Assembly: GCA_031316155.1 (NCBI GenBank)
Contig: JALDRB010000016.1
Coordinates: 1 to 64,000 of the forward strand
Direction: 5' to 3'
DNA from: Candidatus Scalindua sp.
Lineage (GTDB): Bacteria; Planctomycetota; Brocadiia; Brocadiales; Scalinduaceae
Length of the DNA stretch: 64,000 nucleotides
The position numbers and the translations under genes are program-made. How positions within the stretch are numbered: the first letter of the stretch is position 1; the number at the start of each line of letters is the position of its first letter. Below, piece after piece: positions 30,451 to 41,039 of the stretch. Below the pieces are notes generated by a model, which worked only from the letters and a program-made list of their open reading frames with translations, made no database searches and had not been told where the DNA came from.

Positions 30451-33305
30451 AAGGTAAAAAGGTGAAAGTCTCACTTCACATTGGGGAAGCTGAAACGAAG
30501 GTATCTTTCACTGAGCTTAAACTTGAATATCCTCTTCTCGATATGAGGGGAGAATTAGTTGTCGATCATGAAACGCGGAAGATCAGCCTGGAGCTTACGG
30601 GGGGAGATATTGACATTCATTCGGTACGGGAAGAGGCTCTGGCTTTTGCAGGAGATAATGAGGCAGTAAAAAATATTTTTCAAATTGTAAAAGGTGGCAA
30701 ATTGTCTGATGTGGTAATCGCGAGTCAGGGAAAATCACTTGGAGATATTGGTAAAATGGAAAACCTTGTCATAAAGGGTAATGTTCGTGAAGGTAACATC
30801 TTTATTCCCGGTCCTGAACTTGATCTGGAAGATGTTACAGGGGATTTCGTTGTTGAAAAGAGTACCTTGGAAGGTATGAACATTGGTGCCAGACTCGAAG
30901 ATTCCTACGGACAGGAAGGAAGAATCAGCATTGGTCTGAAAGGAGAGGATGCTCCTCTTCATGTTGAAACAGAGATAAAGGCAGTTGCCGGACAGATTCC
31001 ACCACTTCTCAAACGATTAGTAGAAAATGAGAATCTTTTAAGAGAAATCAACCGGGTAACGAACGTAAAAGGAACTGTCGCGGGTAAACTGTCCCTTGGA
31101 GGACGTCTTAACGCAATTAAGGCGGATGTGGATATTCATAAGATCGATGTTTCCGCTCATTACAAAGATACTCCTTTTCCTTTACACATTAAAAATGGAA
31201 GTTTTCATTATGACAGAGGAAACATAAACATGGTGAACCTTGGAGGGACATTTGGCAGCTCCTCTTTTTCCGAACTTTCGGCCCGGATGAGCCTCGGAAA
31301 AGATGCCCATATAGAAGTTCAATCAGGGAAGATTCTGGCCTTTCTCAGGGAAATATACCCCTGGATCTCTTCGTTTGAAAAGATGGGGAAAAGTCTTAAA
31401 GACGTAAAGAGCGTAAGCGGTATCCTTCAGGTATTGTCATTGAATCTGAAGGGTCAACTTGCCATGCCCGAATCATGGGTTATCGGAGCGACAGGTGAAG
31501 TTAAAGACCTCCTCGTGGATACAACTCTTTATCCGGAACCTGTAGAAGTAAACGAAGGTTTTTTCAAAGTTGTTGATAAAGAGTTCTTTTTGACCCATTC
31601 TAAGGTGAAGGCCGGTAACAGTTCATTAGGAATATCTGGATCTATCAGTTACATTATGACAGAGCTTGTTAATACAGATATTGCATTTCATGGAGAAATT
31701 GGACAGGAGTCTCTGCAGTGGATCGAAAAACGTGTTAACCTGCCACCAGAATATAGTATCAGGCCTCCACTTTCGATACAAAAGGCTCATATTGCCTGGA
31801 AAAAGGATTCCGGGATGTCATTTGTCAGTAATCTTACCCTTCAGAATGGACCCGAGGTTTCAGTAGATATGATCCTGAATCCTGAAGCCCTGGAGATTAA
31901 GAATGTTCATATTCTGGATGCAGAATCCAACGCTTCTTTCAGGTTTGGTCTTGGAGATAAGGCGATTAACTTTAGTTTTACGGGGAATTTGTCACAGACA
32001 ACTACGGATAAAATATTTCTTCATGCCCCATTAGCGAAGGAGTGGATTAAGGGTGATTTTCAGGCACATATCCTGTTGGATCAACCGGAACATTCTACAT
32101 TTCAAGGTGTATTAGAGGGGAAAAATCTTTCGGTTTCCCGGTATCTGAAGGTACCGTTCAACATAAGCGACATTTCACTGCATGCCGACACCAAAAGTGT
32201 CAGAGTAGACTCTCACATACTCACCTTGAGTAACAATCACCTTTCAGTAAATGGAGAGGTTAAAGCATCTGAGGATGGTTTTCTCTTTGATTCAGACATG
32301 TCTGCTGATGGACTGGAGTGGGATACAATCAGAAAGACCCTGGCTATTGAGGATAAAACAGAAGACAAGCGAGTGGTGAATAAAGATGAAGAAAAGGATG
32401 TTGACGAGAGTGCAGATAAAGGTGAAGAAAAACGGTTCTGGGATATTCCCGTGAAGGGTACTCTCAGATTAGCTGCTGAATCCTTCACGTTTGACCAATA
32501 CACCTGGAAGCCGTTACGGGCTCATATCTCTTTCAAAGATGTTGGCATACGGGTAGATGTTACCGATGCTGATTTATGCGGGATTTCCTGTACAGGATTA
32601 ATAAAAGTGAACCCTCAGGACATATTGCTGGACTTTCAATTACTGAGCCGGAATCAGGATGTGGATTCAACTTTCAAATGCTTTGGGAATACAAAAGAGC
32701 TTATGACGGGAAGGTTCGACATGAAGACCCAGGTCGTTTCACAGGGGACAGCAGAAACTCTGGGTAAGGAGCTAGGGGGGAATTTTGAATTCACAGCAAA
32801 AGATGGCAGGATTTACAGGTTTGGTCTTATTGCAAAGCTGTTCGCCTTCCTGAATGTTACTGAAATCTTCAGGGGAAAACTCCCGGATGTAGTCAAGCAG
32901 GGGTTCAGCTATAAATCAATAACGGCAAACGGAAAGATTGAAAAGGGTATCCTTAACCTGGAAAATCTGTTCATAGACGGCTCTTCAATGGGAATAACCA
33001 GTCGTGGTAAGGTAGATCTCATAGGGGAAAAAATAGATCTCAAGGTACTGGTCTCCCCGTTTAAGACAGTAGACTTTGTCGTGGAAAAAATACCTGTTGT
33101 TGGAAAACTTCTTGGAGGCACTCTTGTTTCCATTCCTGTTGGAATTAAAGGTGATATTGAAAATCCAAATATTTCCTATCTTTCTCCTTCGGCTGTTGGG
33201 AAAAAATTACTGGATATTACAGTGAATACCCTGAAAGCTCCGGTAGAAATAATAAAACCGGTAATTCCCGGTGGGAACGGAAAAGAGAGCAGCTCAATTA
33301 AGTGA
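30441..33305 (+). CDS. AsmA-like protein, C-terminal part
   Basis: A 954-residue continuation of the preceding frame, starting at an apparent TTG that is likely an artefact of the frameshift. It is made of beta-rich repeats (SFHYDRGNINMVNLGGTFG; LSVNGEVKASEDG), with an acidic/charged linker (KTEDKRVVNKDEEKDVDES) near residue 640, and ends with the AsmA/DUF3971-type C-terminal region (ITSRGKVDLIGEKIDLKVLVSP, then VGKLLGGTLVSIPVGIKG). The fold implies lipid transport or outer-membrane assembly; the exact substrate is unknown. Confidence 0.8.
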   Translation: MCLKGKKVKVSLHIGEAETKVSFTELKLEYPLLDMRGELVVDHETRKISLELTGGDIDIHSVREEALAFAGDNEAVKNIFQIVKGGKLSDVVIASQGKSLGDIGKMENLVIKGNVREGNIFIPGPELDLEDVTGDFVVEKSTLEGMNIGARLEDSYGQEGRISIGLKGEDAPLHVETEIKAVAGQIPPLLKRLVENENLLREINRVTNVKGTVAGKLSLGGRLNAIKADVDIHKIDVSAHYKDTPFPLHIKNGSFHYDRGNINMVNLGGTFGSSSFSELSARMSLGKDAHIEVQSGKILAFLREIYPWISSFEKMGKSLKDVKSVSGILQVLSLNLKGQLAMPESWVIGATGEVKDLLVDTTLYPEPVEVNEGFFKVVDKEFFLTHSKVKAGNSSLGISGSISYIMTELVNTDIAFHGEIGQESLQWIEKRVNLPPEYSIRPPLSIQKAHIAWKKDSGMSFVSNLTLQNGPEVSVDMILNPEALEIKNVHILDAESNASFRFGLGDKAINFSFTGNLSQTTTDKIFLHAPLAKEWIKGDFQAHILLDQPEHSTFQGVLEGKNLSVSRYLKVPFNISDISLHADTKSVRVDSHILTLSNNHLSVNGEVKASEDGFLFDSDMSADGLEWDTIRKTLAIEDKTEDKRVVNKDEEKDVDESADKGEEKRFWDIPVKGTLRLAAESFTFDQYTWKPLRAHISFKDVGIRVDVTDADLCGISCTGLIKVNPQDILLDFQLLSRNQDVDSTFKCFGNTKELMTGRFDMKTQVVSQGTAETLGKELGGNFEFTAKDGRIYRFGLIAKLFAFLNVTEIFRGKLPDVVKQGFSYKSITANGKIEKGILNLENLFIDGSSMGITSRGKVDLIGEKIDLKVLVSPFKTVDFVVEKIPVVGKLLGGTLVSIPVGIKGDIENPNISYLSPSAVGKKLLDITVNTLKAPVEIIKPVIPGGNGKESSSIK

Positions 33306-33360
33306 AAGATAAAAGTCTCCGTTGTTATGCAGCAATTACGAGGTAAAGGGACCGTTTAAC

Positions 33361-34050
33361 ATGGAACTTGTGATAGATGTTATACAAAATCTGGCTTATG
33401 TTTATGAGGAGGTCTTCTGGCTTAAGGAAATTTTATTAATCGTACAATCATTGGTTGTTTTTGGATTAGTGTGGTGGTTTCTCACGTTAAAACATAAATA
33501 TACACTACTTATTTCTCTGTCAGCCTTTCTTGGAGGTATTTGTACTATTTTCGGAGATTTCGGGTATTGGAATGATAATGACGTATTAAAGTATATTGCC
33601 CCTTCCTCTTTATATTTTATAGGAAATAAGGATAAAGAACGAAAAAATGATATTCTCTTGTTCGCATTTCTTTGCCCTTTCTTTGTTATTTCTTATGAAC
33701 CCTACAGGAGTATATCAATAGCAGCGTTATCTATACTATCGCATGTATTAATATATTTCTTCATTTTTATGGCCAGAAAAAGGATCTGTTTGTCCACAGG
33801 TATCAGTATCTTCATTGGCTTGCTGTACAATTATATTGGCAATATTGCATCCCCCGGCACGAATGATAATCTTGTTAATCCCATGTTGATCACCCTGTTT
33901 ATGAAAGGTATTGATTCTTACACGAAAAACGATAACTATACATTGTTTTTACAGTATTTATGGATAGTGCTTTTATGCTTTGCATATTTTGGGAATTGGA
34001 TATTTTACTCTGTAAGTGATTATTACGATATGTTTCCCTGTTTGTGGTAA
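33361..34050 (+). CDS. Hypothetical multi-pass membrane protein
   Basis: I do not recognise the family. From the ATG at 33361 (GAGGTAAAGG just upstream; an in-frame ATG at 33322 is possible) it has about six hydrophobic segments, among them ILLIVQSLVVFGLVWWF, LLISLSAFLGGICTIF, ILLFAFLCPFFVIS, ISIAALSILSHVLIYFF and YLWIVLLCFAYFGNWIF. The conserved-looking GDFGYWNDNDVLKY loop faces one side. It lies between the AsmA-like gene and another hypothetical gene in the same orientation, possibly one transcription unit. Confidence 0.6.
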   Translation: MELVIDVIQNLAYVYEEVFWLKEILLIVQSLVVFGLVWWFLTLKHKYTLLISLSAFLGGICTIFGDFGYWNDNDVLKYIAPSSLYFIGNKDKERKNDILLFAFLCPFFVISYEPYRSISIAALSILSHVLIYFFIFMARKRICLSTGISIFIGLLYNYIGNIASPGTNDNLVNPMLITLFMKGIDSYTKNDNYTLFLQYLWIVLLCFAYFGNWIFYSVSDYYDMFPCLW

Positions 34051-34099
34051 GAATTGAAATGCAATGTTTTGATTCCTGTTTTAACTCTTTTGATTTAAT

Positions 34100-34882
34100 T
34101 TGGTGAATATTCTACTATCTTTATTAGATTTCAGCAAACCGGGAGAGATTGTCTCCTATAATAAAATGTATGTTTCGGTTATTACACAAATAATACCCGC
34201 AACCACGAGAGAGGTGGATGAAGAGCTGAAAAATACATATCTTGAACTTAATCCGGATTTTCCTCCAAGGGTTTTTAAGGGAATGAACGGAGTCTTTACC
34301 CTTCCACTGGTTGCCTATTCAAAGGACGAAGGGAACACCTGGTTCTTTACCGGCGGAAACATGATAGGGTTAAGTATTGTAAATATTAAACCTGATATCC
34401 TGGAAACTATTCAAATACCTTTGCCCACGTTACTTTTTGGAGAAGGCGACGATAAAATAAAACTAGTCAGACAAAATAAACGATGGGTTACGAAGATATC
34501 TGAAATGTCAACGGTTGCAGGTGATGAAAGTATTATTTTTACCCTTGGCGAGAATACGAATGATGAACAGCCGAATACGGCAGGCATAGGGATTTCAAAT
34601 GATAGCCTAGATCCGTATATATATCTTGAAGAGCATCCTGATCTATTGGATGAGGTACGTGGAAATCCGGTACAACCTTCTGCGAATAAGAATAGTATTA
34701 AATCAGAGGGTAAACAGGAGACTCCAGGAAATTCATCTCAATCTGTATTCGTTACCAGAACATCCAACATGTATCACAGAGCTGACTGCCCCGGTTTGGG
34801 TGAGGATGATCTGCTTGAATTTACATCGTCCCGGGAAGCTCTTGAGTCTGGTGGTGTGCCCTGTAAGCGTTGTAGTCCCTAA
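34100..34882 (+). CDS. Hypothetical protein with Cys-rich metal-binding tail
   Basis: The N-terminal 190 residues are unfamiliar, include TREVDEELKNTYLELNPDF and may be a compact ligand-binding fold. The C-terminus resembles the small module found at the end of micrococcal-nuclease-like and Ada-like proteins: TSNMYHRADCPGL ... ALESGGVPCKRCSP, with Cys/His residues suited to bind zinc. The start is GTG at 34100; no strong ribosome site is visible, so an internal start (for example the ATG near 34166) is possible. Confidence 0.6.
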   Translation: MVNILLSLLDFSKPGEIVSYNKMYVSVITQIIPATTREVDEELKNTYLELNPDFPPRVFKGMNGVFTLPLVAYSKDEGNTWFFTGGNMIGLSIVNIKPDILETIQIPLPTLLFGEGDDKIKLVRQNKRWVTKISEMSTVAGDESIIFTLGENTNDEQPNTAGIGISNDSLDPYIYLEEHPDLLDEVRGNPVQPSANKNSIKSEGKQETPGNSSQSVFVTRTSNMYHRADCPGLGEDDLLEFTSSREALESGGVPCKRCSP

Positions 34883-35253
34883 CCTTGAGGAGTCAGAAAA
34901 GGATGTCAGATTTACGATTTTTAAAAAGTTAGTTTATGGATAAAGTTCAATTATAAAATTTGAAAGTATGAAGACTGAAGCCAGAAGTCAGAATGAAAAG
35001 AAAGCCGTTTAAAAGATTTACGATTTCAGAATTACGGTTTGAGAATCTGGATTCCTGATGAAATTGAAGAGGTTATTAAAATAATTGAGTTGTACTCATC
35101 TAATATTCTGAATTCTGTCTCCAGACTTCTTCATTCAAAAAGAGAGACTTTAAAAACAAATCGTAATTCGTAATTTATTGCCTAAATTAGTTGAAAATTT
35201 TTTTTATTTAAGTACTATTAGCTGGTTAGAAAATACGAGTTACTGTTCTCATT
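34883..35253. other. Intergenic region with inverted GAATTC-type repeat
   Basis: 371 bp without a gene. Positions 34976-35037 (AGAAGTCAGAATGAAAAGAA ..AAAGATTTACGATTTC) are the reverse complement of about 4558-4615. Further AATTCTG-type pieces follow. The last bases before 35254 may contain the promoter of the next gene. Confidence 0.55.
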
Positions 35254-36444
35254 GTGGAGGGAAGTATAACCAAACTGATGATAAATCACACTGTTGTAAA
35301 GATGGATCCTGTGGATTCTGGGGGTGAGGCTAATTCGGCAATATTCGGGGTTGGGTTTTCCTGTCGTACTTTTTTTACCATCCTTGTATTTGCGATTTGG
35401 CTCTTTCTGCCTGGCTGTATTACCTTCGGGCCGAAACGGATAGCGGTAGACAGTTTCAATTACAATGAGGTGATTGCCCGTTCGTCGAATGAACAGATGT
35501 TACTCAACCTGGTGCGGTTGCGGTATCGGGAAGTGCCGGTATTTCTTGCTGTTGGTTCAGTGATTTCGCAGTATTTTTACGCGGGAAATTTTGGAACGAG
35601 CGCCGCATTTGGAAAGGACCTGGGACATACAGTGCAGAGGTTTGGCGCCGATGCAGGTATGCTTTACAGTGAGCGTCCAACAATAACCTACAGTCCGCTG
35701 TCCGGCAGCGAGTTTTCACAACAGCTGCTCACGCCAATTCCAAACGATTTGGTTTTTTCTCTCGCACAGTCCGGCTGGTCACCGGATCAGCTGCTCATGA
35801 TGTGCCTGGAAAGATTGAACCATGTAGAGAATATGCGTTTCGGGTCTGTAGCATCCCAGGATGAGCTCAAAGAAGCAGGCGCATTTCAACGTGTGGTACA
35901 ACTCCTTGTGGAGCTGAGCAGACGCAGAGCTATCGAGATGCAAAGCAGCAATGCGAAGACTCCGAATACCCGTTCCCTGGTGTTCGAACAGGAACCGGAT
36001 AGAGATACCGGTAACCTGATTAAAGAGTTGAAACTCATGCTTGGTCTGGATCCACAATATTCCAGTTTTAGAGTTACCGAGCGGATGATAAGGCGTAAGC
36101 CTGATGAGATTACCATACGGGTAAGGTCGATATTGGCCCTGATGGGATTTCTTTCGCGTGGTGTTGATATTCCAACCGCACATCTGGAGGAAAAACGGGT
36201 CGATGGGATGCCATTTACCATTGACGAGGATTTTCGATCACAACTGTTTCCCTTGAAGATTCATTCCCAACCGGATCAACCTGATGATGCTTTCGTCGCA
36301 GTACGGTATAATGACTACTGGTTTTATATCAGCCGCTCAGATCAGAAGAGTAAGGAGTCATTTGGTCTGCTTACCTATCTTTTCCTCATGCAGGCTCATC
36401 AGGCGCAGACACTGGGGCCGATGATCACCGTTCCTACTTCTTAA
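35254..36444 (+). CDS. Hypothetical lipoprotein
   Basis: A hydrophobic segment (about residues 35-54) ends in LPGC, a lipobox; the real start is therefore probably internal to the 396-residue frame, giving a shorter signal. The mature part starts VDSFNYNEVIARSSNEQMLLNLVRLRYREVPVFLAV, a recognisable conserved-hypothetical opening in Gram-negative genomes, and includes a predicted amphipathic region and a C-terminal FVAVRYNDYWFYISRSDQKS segment. No enzymatic motif. GC content and codon use are higher than in neighbouring genes, hinting at a different origin. Confidence 0.72.
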   Translation: MEGSITKLMINHTVVKMDPVDSGGEANSAIFGVGFSCRTFFTILVFAIWLFLPGCITFGPKRIAVDSFNYNEVIARSSNEQMLLNLVRLRYREVPVFLAVGSVISQYFYAGNFGTSAAFGKDLGHTVQRFGADAGMLYSERPTITYSPLSGSEFSQQLLTPIPNDLVFSLAQSGWSPDQLLMMCLERLNHVENMRFGSVASQDELKEAGAFQRVVQLLVELSRRRAIEMQSSNAKTPNTRSLVFEQEPDRDTGNLIKELKLMLGLDPQYSSFRVTERMIRRKPDEITIRVRSILALMGFLSRGVDIPTAHLEEKRVDGMPFTIDEDFRSQLFPLKIHSQPDQPDDAFVAVRYNDYWFYISRSDQKSKESFGLLTYLFLMQAHQAQTLGPMITVPTS

Positions 36445-36472
36445 TAAGGATACCTGATTTACGATGTAAGAT

Positions 36473-36661
36473 TTACAAATTGAAGTCTCCCTTTGGCCTT
36501 GGGGTTTCTAAGCCGGCCTTCTTTATCATGTCATGAACACCTAATGCTATTTCAGATATGGTTTGCGGTGTGGTTTGCTTGATGGTTTGTGCTGAAAGAG
36601 AACCTGTGTAGAAGAGAAAGATGATGCAGATCCACCAGTAATGTTTCAGAATAACATACTT
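36473..36661 (-). CDS. Small secreted hypothetical protein
   Basis: A 62-residue frame starting at the ATG at 36661 with a good signal peptide (ILKHYWWICIIFLFYTGSLSAQ) and a short mature part (TISEIALGVHDMIKKAGLE). No family recognised. It is convergent with the lipoprotein gene at 35254. It could also be the 5' remnant of a longer gene. Confidence 0.4.
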   Translation of the reverse strand, partial: KYVILKHYWWICIIFLFYTGSLSAQTIKQTTPQTISEIALGVHDMIKKAGLETPRPKGDFNL

Positions 36662-36947
36662 CATGGGTAACATTGCTAATCAGATTTTATCCAAACTAAT
36701 TGTCAGCATTCTGTGGCAAAATGACGTATAAATCAACACCTTTTCAGTTGCATTATAAAAGATAAAGTATAAATCTAACGAGCATTGAATCATGTTAACT
36801 ATTCGCAGTTTTTGCAGTACAATACCAGTTTTTTTGCGATTGGACAATACAAACCTAATGTGATATGGTATGTTTTCGTGTAATTTATTGATAGTAAAGA
36901 GCAAACAATTCTGATATCGACTTATTTTTGTTTTGAGGGATAAAAAA

Positions 36948-38252
36948 ATGATGACAATCTTAATCCGATTTCTCTTACTCGCATTGCTGTTATCGTGGCT
37001 TCCGGCTTGTAAAACATACAGTCCGATTCCGATTGACCAGGTACCTTTCCTTCAGCGCTCGCAGACACAGACAATTGGAGGGGTAACTGTAACAGCGGCT
37101 GTGCTTTCACATGAGGAGAGCGAGCAGATATTTGGCAGACCGCTAGCTGAGAAAGGAATCCAACCCGTATGGTTGGAGATTGTAAACAAAGAACCTCTTC
37201 CGTATGCTCTTATATCCAGATACCTCGATCCAACATACTTTTCTGCTTCTGAGACAGCTCGCATGAACTCAGTATCGAAAAAAAATATAGACGAACAAAT
37301 GGCGAAAGACTTCAGAAAATTAGCTATTGATATCCGAGTGCCTCCTGGTCAAACAAGATCCGGATTTATATTTACCCGGTTGGATTTTGGCACAAAGGTA
37401 GTATCAGTTGTCTTGTTTGGACCAAAACAGGTAAAATCACTTGTTTTTTATATTACAGTGCCTGGCCTTAAACTCGATTATCAAAATACTGACTTTGATA
37501 AACTGTATAAAAAGGAAGAACTGATTGTATTCGATGAAGAAAAGGCATTTCGTGAGATGCTCACCAATTTTCAATGTTGCACAGAAAATGAAAAGGGTAC
37601 AAAAGATGGTGACCCATTGAATCTTGTATTGATTGGAAGCCGTAATGAATTATTTGGTGCTCTTGCCAGAGTTGGTTGGGACGAGACAGAAGCAGTTACA
37701 TTTTCTACTGCACTTAAGACTGCGAAGGCATTCTTTTCAGGCGATATGTATATGAATGCTCCGATTAGTCCACAGTACCTCTTTGGCCGCAGCCAGGATG
37801 TTGCACTTCAGAAGGGACGTGACTCGATTCACGAACGTAACCACTTGCGTCTATGGCTCTCTCCGTGGGTTTACCTGGGAAAAAACGTCTGGATAGGTCA
37901 GATTAGCCGAGATATTGGTATTCGGTTAACAACAGGGGTTTGGAATCTTACAACTCATGAAATAGACCCTGAGGTGGACGACTCTCGTGACTACCTGATA
38001 TCTGATATTATGTCTGTACAAGGACTATCTAAGTTGGGATTTGTCAAAGGCGTAGGTGAGTCCACACCTGAAAACCCACGTGAAATACTGCTTGGAGATG
38101 AGTACTGGACAGATGGGCTTCGTGCCGTAATGCTCTTATCAGAAAAACCGGTTGCCATGGATAAAGTCAGTTTTTTCATTTGGGACTTTAAAATGAAAGA
38201 AGCTGAAGAAGTAATTGAAAGGATGGGACGGGAAGCTTTATCTAAACCTTAA
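36948..38252 (+). CDS. LssY C-terminal-domain lipoprotein
   Basis: The ATG at 36948 opens a lipoprotein signal (LIRFLLLALLLSWLPAC). The C-terminal half is an LssY_C domain: PLNLVLIGSRNELFGALARVGWDE, ALKTAKAFFSGDMYMNAPISP, YLFGRSQDVALQKGR and RNHLRLWLSP. In Legionella LssY belongs to a secretion-linked locus, but most members have no known role. An adjacent broken paralogue (38270-38557) shows the gene was once duplicated in tandem. Confidence 0.85.
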   Translation: MMTILIRFLLLALLLSWLPACKTYSPIPIDQVPFLQRSQTQTIGGVTVTAAVLSHEESEQIFGRPLAEKGIQPVWLEIVNKEPLPYALISRYLDPTYFSASETARMNSVSKKNIDEQMAKDFRKLAIDIRVPPGQTRSGFIFTRLDFGTKVVSVVLFGPKQVKSLVFYITVPGLKLDYQNTDFDKLYKKEELIVFDEEKAFREMLTNFQCCTENEKGTKDGDPLNLVLIGSRNELFGALARVGWDETEAVTFSTALKTAKAFFSGDMYMNAPISPQYLFGRSQDVALQKGRDSIHERNHLRLWLSPWVYLGKNVWIGQISRDIGIRLTTGVWNLTTHEIDPEVDDSRDYLISDIMSVQGLSKLGFVKGVGESTPENPREILLGDEYWTDGLRAVMLLSEKPVAMDKVSFFIWDFKMKEAEEVIERMGREALSKP

Positions 38253-38269
38253 TCAACTAGATAAGTTAT

Positions 38270-38557
38270 ATAATAATTCACAGAGTAAGCGAAAAAGCAA
38301 ACAAGCAAAGGGACTACCGGAAATTGTCTATAGAACCACGTTTATTACCTGGAGGAACGAATTCAGGGTTTGTATTTACCCGCTTTGATCTCGGTACCAA
38401 GGTCGTTTCCGTTGTCCTCTTCGGGCCTAATCAGGTCAGGCGCTTGTTTTCTCTATCCCGGTACCCGGCCTGAAGGCAGACTATGACCGCGTCAATTTCG
38501 ATGAGTTCTACAAACCAGAAGAGCTCGTTATTTTTAATGATGAGCAGGCTTTTACTA
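38270..38557 (+). pseudogene. Truncated LssY-type paralogue
   Basis: The translation DYRKLSIEPRLL..GFVFTRFDLGTKVVSVVLFGPNQV, then in a shifted frame VFSIPVPGLKADYDRVNFDEF and PEELVIFNDEQAFT, aligns with residues about 105-200 of the upstream intact protein. It has a frameshift near 38445, lacks both ends, and stops where the transposase fragment begins. Confidence 0.75.
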
Positions 38558-38566
38558 TTCGCTCCT

Positions 38567-39310
38567 TTACCCTTTGCGGCTTCTTTCTTTTCTTTTCTGA
38601 GTCTTTACCTCGTATTTCGGTTTACGCCTTACCTCCTTCCATGATTCCTTCGATAGCTCCCCTGCCCGTCTTTCCAACACCGCATGGGCATTCATACCAA
38701 ACACAAAGTCTGCCTGCTCCGACCATCGATCAAAATTTCCCGTTAAGGAAAAGTCCGTATCTCCTCTGATACATACCCTCTTCGCGTATCGCTTCACCAA
38801 TCCTATCGCACGGTCTATCCACTCCATACAACCGTCATGGCTCGGCCTGTTCCCGGGACGATTCACCAGATACAACACCTCCTTCGTGTTCCCCAGCGAT
38901 ATCACCAGCGGCGCATACCCCCATATCCCCTTATACGATACATCCATTCCCTCCTTGCACTCTCCATACGTTCTTGCTATCGTACCATCTACATCTATCA
39001 GTGCCTCCTCCATGGAATCCTTCCTGCTCTCTTTCCATACGCGAATGCGTGCGGTATTGACGCACTCCATCAGTTTCATAATATCCGCTTTCTTAAACCA
39101 ACGGGTAAAATCCCCCGCTGTTGCCGGATCCGGTATCCTCTGCGCTCCTATTGCATTCAGGTACGCAGTATCATGTCGGTTCAACTCTATGTCTTCTAAT
39201 CGTATATTTCCGCAAAGGACATTGTACGCTATATTCAATACATGATCTGACTCGTGGTAGGGAATATGGCTTTTCAGTAATTTGACCTGCCGGTTAATCT
39301 CGTGTACCAA
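38567..39310 (-). mobile_element. IS1380-like transposase, truncated
   Basis: A 247-residue DDE transposase fragment: an N-terminal helical part (HVLNIAYNVLCGNIRLEDIELNR), the first catalytic region LIDVDGTIARTYGE, and a second Asp near CIRGDTDFSLTG. Intact IS1380-type transposases are about twice as long; the C-terminal third with the catalytic Glu is missing, and the N-terminus also looks short. Terminal inverted repeats are not visible. It separates the LssY paralogue fragment from an RND fragment, so the insertion probably accompanied deletion. Confidence 0.78.
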
Positions 39311-39337
39311 ACCTCTTCAACTCTTTTTGTTAAAAAT

Positions 39338-39735
39338 CACGCTTGCATAAGGGCTAGGGGAGAACTCAGTCTCTCTCTGGCCATCTCAATTCTCATGATA
39401 ATTCTGCTGCTGATTATTCAGTACAATGGTTTTGCCAAGCCCGTTATTATACTTACGACACTGCCCCTGGCACTCATAGGAGCGTTTTCTGGTTTGTATA
39501 TTACGGGAAGTCCGTTTGGCTTCATGCCACAACTTGGCCTTCTCGACCTTTTTGGAATAGTCGTTAATACGGCCATTATCTTTATCGATTTCGCCGATAC
39601 CCTTATTAAAGAAAAAATTGCAACCTGCGATTGATCCGGCCCTGTCATGGGGTTGACTGTTCAGGAATTTCACGAGTGTCTCGTGAAAGCAGGTCAAATC
39701 CGTCTTCTCCCCATAGCGATGACAACCTTACAACG
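39338..39735 (+). pseudogene. C-terminal fragment of an RND efflux permease
   Basis: ELSLSLAISILMIILLLIIQ and FGFMPQLGLLDLFGIVVNTAI match the last membrane helices of AcrB/HAE1-type pumps; after a stop at 39632 a shifted frame continues with LTVQEFHECLVKAGQIRLLP and IAMTTL, the next conserved segment. It has no N-terminus (more than 85% is missing) and ends where an opposite-strand remnant begins. Confidence 0.75.
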
Positions 39736-40023
39736 AAAAAGAAGGGTAAACAGGGAGAAAATGAATGTCTTCCAGATTATGATGTAAATCAGAGGTTTGT
39801 CGTGAAATATGTTAACGAACGAGAGTTTGTTGAAGATCAGGATAACCTTTGCAACGATTAATGCCCCGACAGTTGCAGTACCAGAGGCTGGCAGTTTGAT
39901 GCCGTATTGTTCCAGCATCAGTACCCGATTGAAAGCGATTATGTGAAACGTAATAAGGAAGAAGATCGCCGTTGGGATTAATTTCCGGATCTCTTTTTTT
40001 TAAAATGATAGGATTTTACTCAT
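39694..40023 (-). pseudogene. Small membrane protein with early stop
   Basis: From an ATG at 40023 with a good GGAGG five bases upstream, the frame reads seven codons, then TAA (40002-40000), then continues without interruption: KLIPTAIFFLITFHIIAFN, GTATVGALIVAKVILIFNKL, DKPLIYIIIWKTFIFSLF. This matches a small conserved membrane family in Gram-negative genomes (function unknown). The single in-frame stop makes it a likely pseudogene unless a non-standard start is used. Confidence 0.55.
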
Positions 40024-40208
40024 CAAACCTCCATTTTAGAGTCCTTGTTGTGTCACGCAGGACTACCATGATAAATTATACCGCCTATTGAGAGTATTAT
40101 ATCGATAGGATTTGAATATTAACGTAAACACGAACGAAAAGTTTTTGCTGTTTTCCTGATCGGTTAAAAAACAAGACGTCCCTTGCGCCCAGTGATATGT
40201 GTGGTGTG

Positions 40209-40646
<438 letters not shown>

Positions 40647-40724
40647 CTATTTTGAAACAATATTGTTTAGGTATGAGTTATAAAACCGCAAAGGAAGAGA
40701 TAAGTCAAGAAAAATTACCTGGTT

Positions 40725-40919
40725 GTGAAACATATGGATACTACCGATTTAAGGTTTTATCGTGAAGGGGTGGATTGGTATGAAATAACTCGAATCAAAG
40801 GTGCTCCGTATATTAAAGTTGGTGTACCAGTTACGGCCAGAATCTTTGCCATGGCAGATGTCTATGACCCACTCACCTCTAGTGTCCTTACAAAGAGCCT
40901 TTCTCTTGAAAGCAATTAA
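40725..40919 (+). pseudogene. Possible HD-GYP fragment
   Basis: Only the segment VPVTARIFAMADVYDPLTSS resembles the ADAYDALTS region of HD-GYP phosphodiesterases; the flanking sequence is too eroded to align and no upstream HD or GYP motif is found. A remnant is likely. Confidence 0.45.
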
Positions 40920-41039
40920 TTTTTGGAAGAGAAATACTTAACTCTTAGATTACTAACAGTGACCTGTTTTTTTACTTTTATCAAAAAAGCAACTTCACCG
41001 ATGAGTATTTCCGGATTAGATTTGTATTTTATGAGCGTT

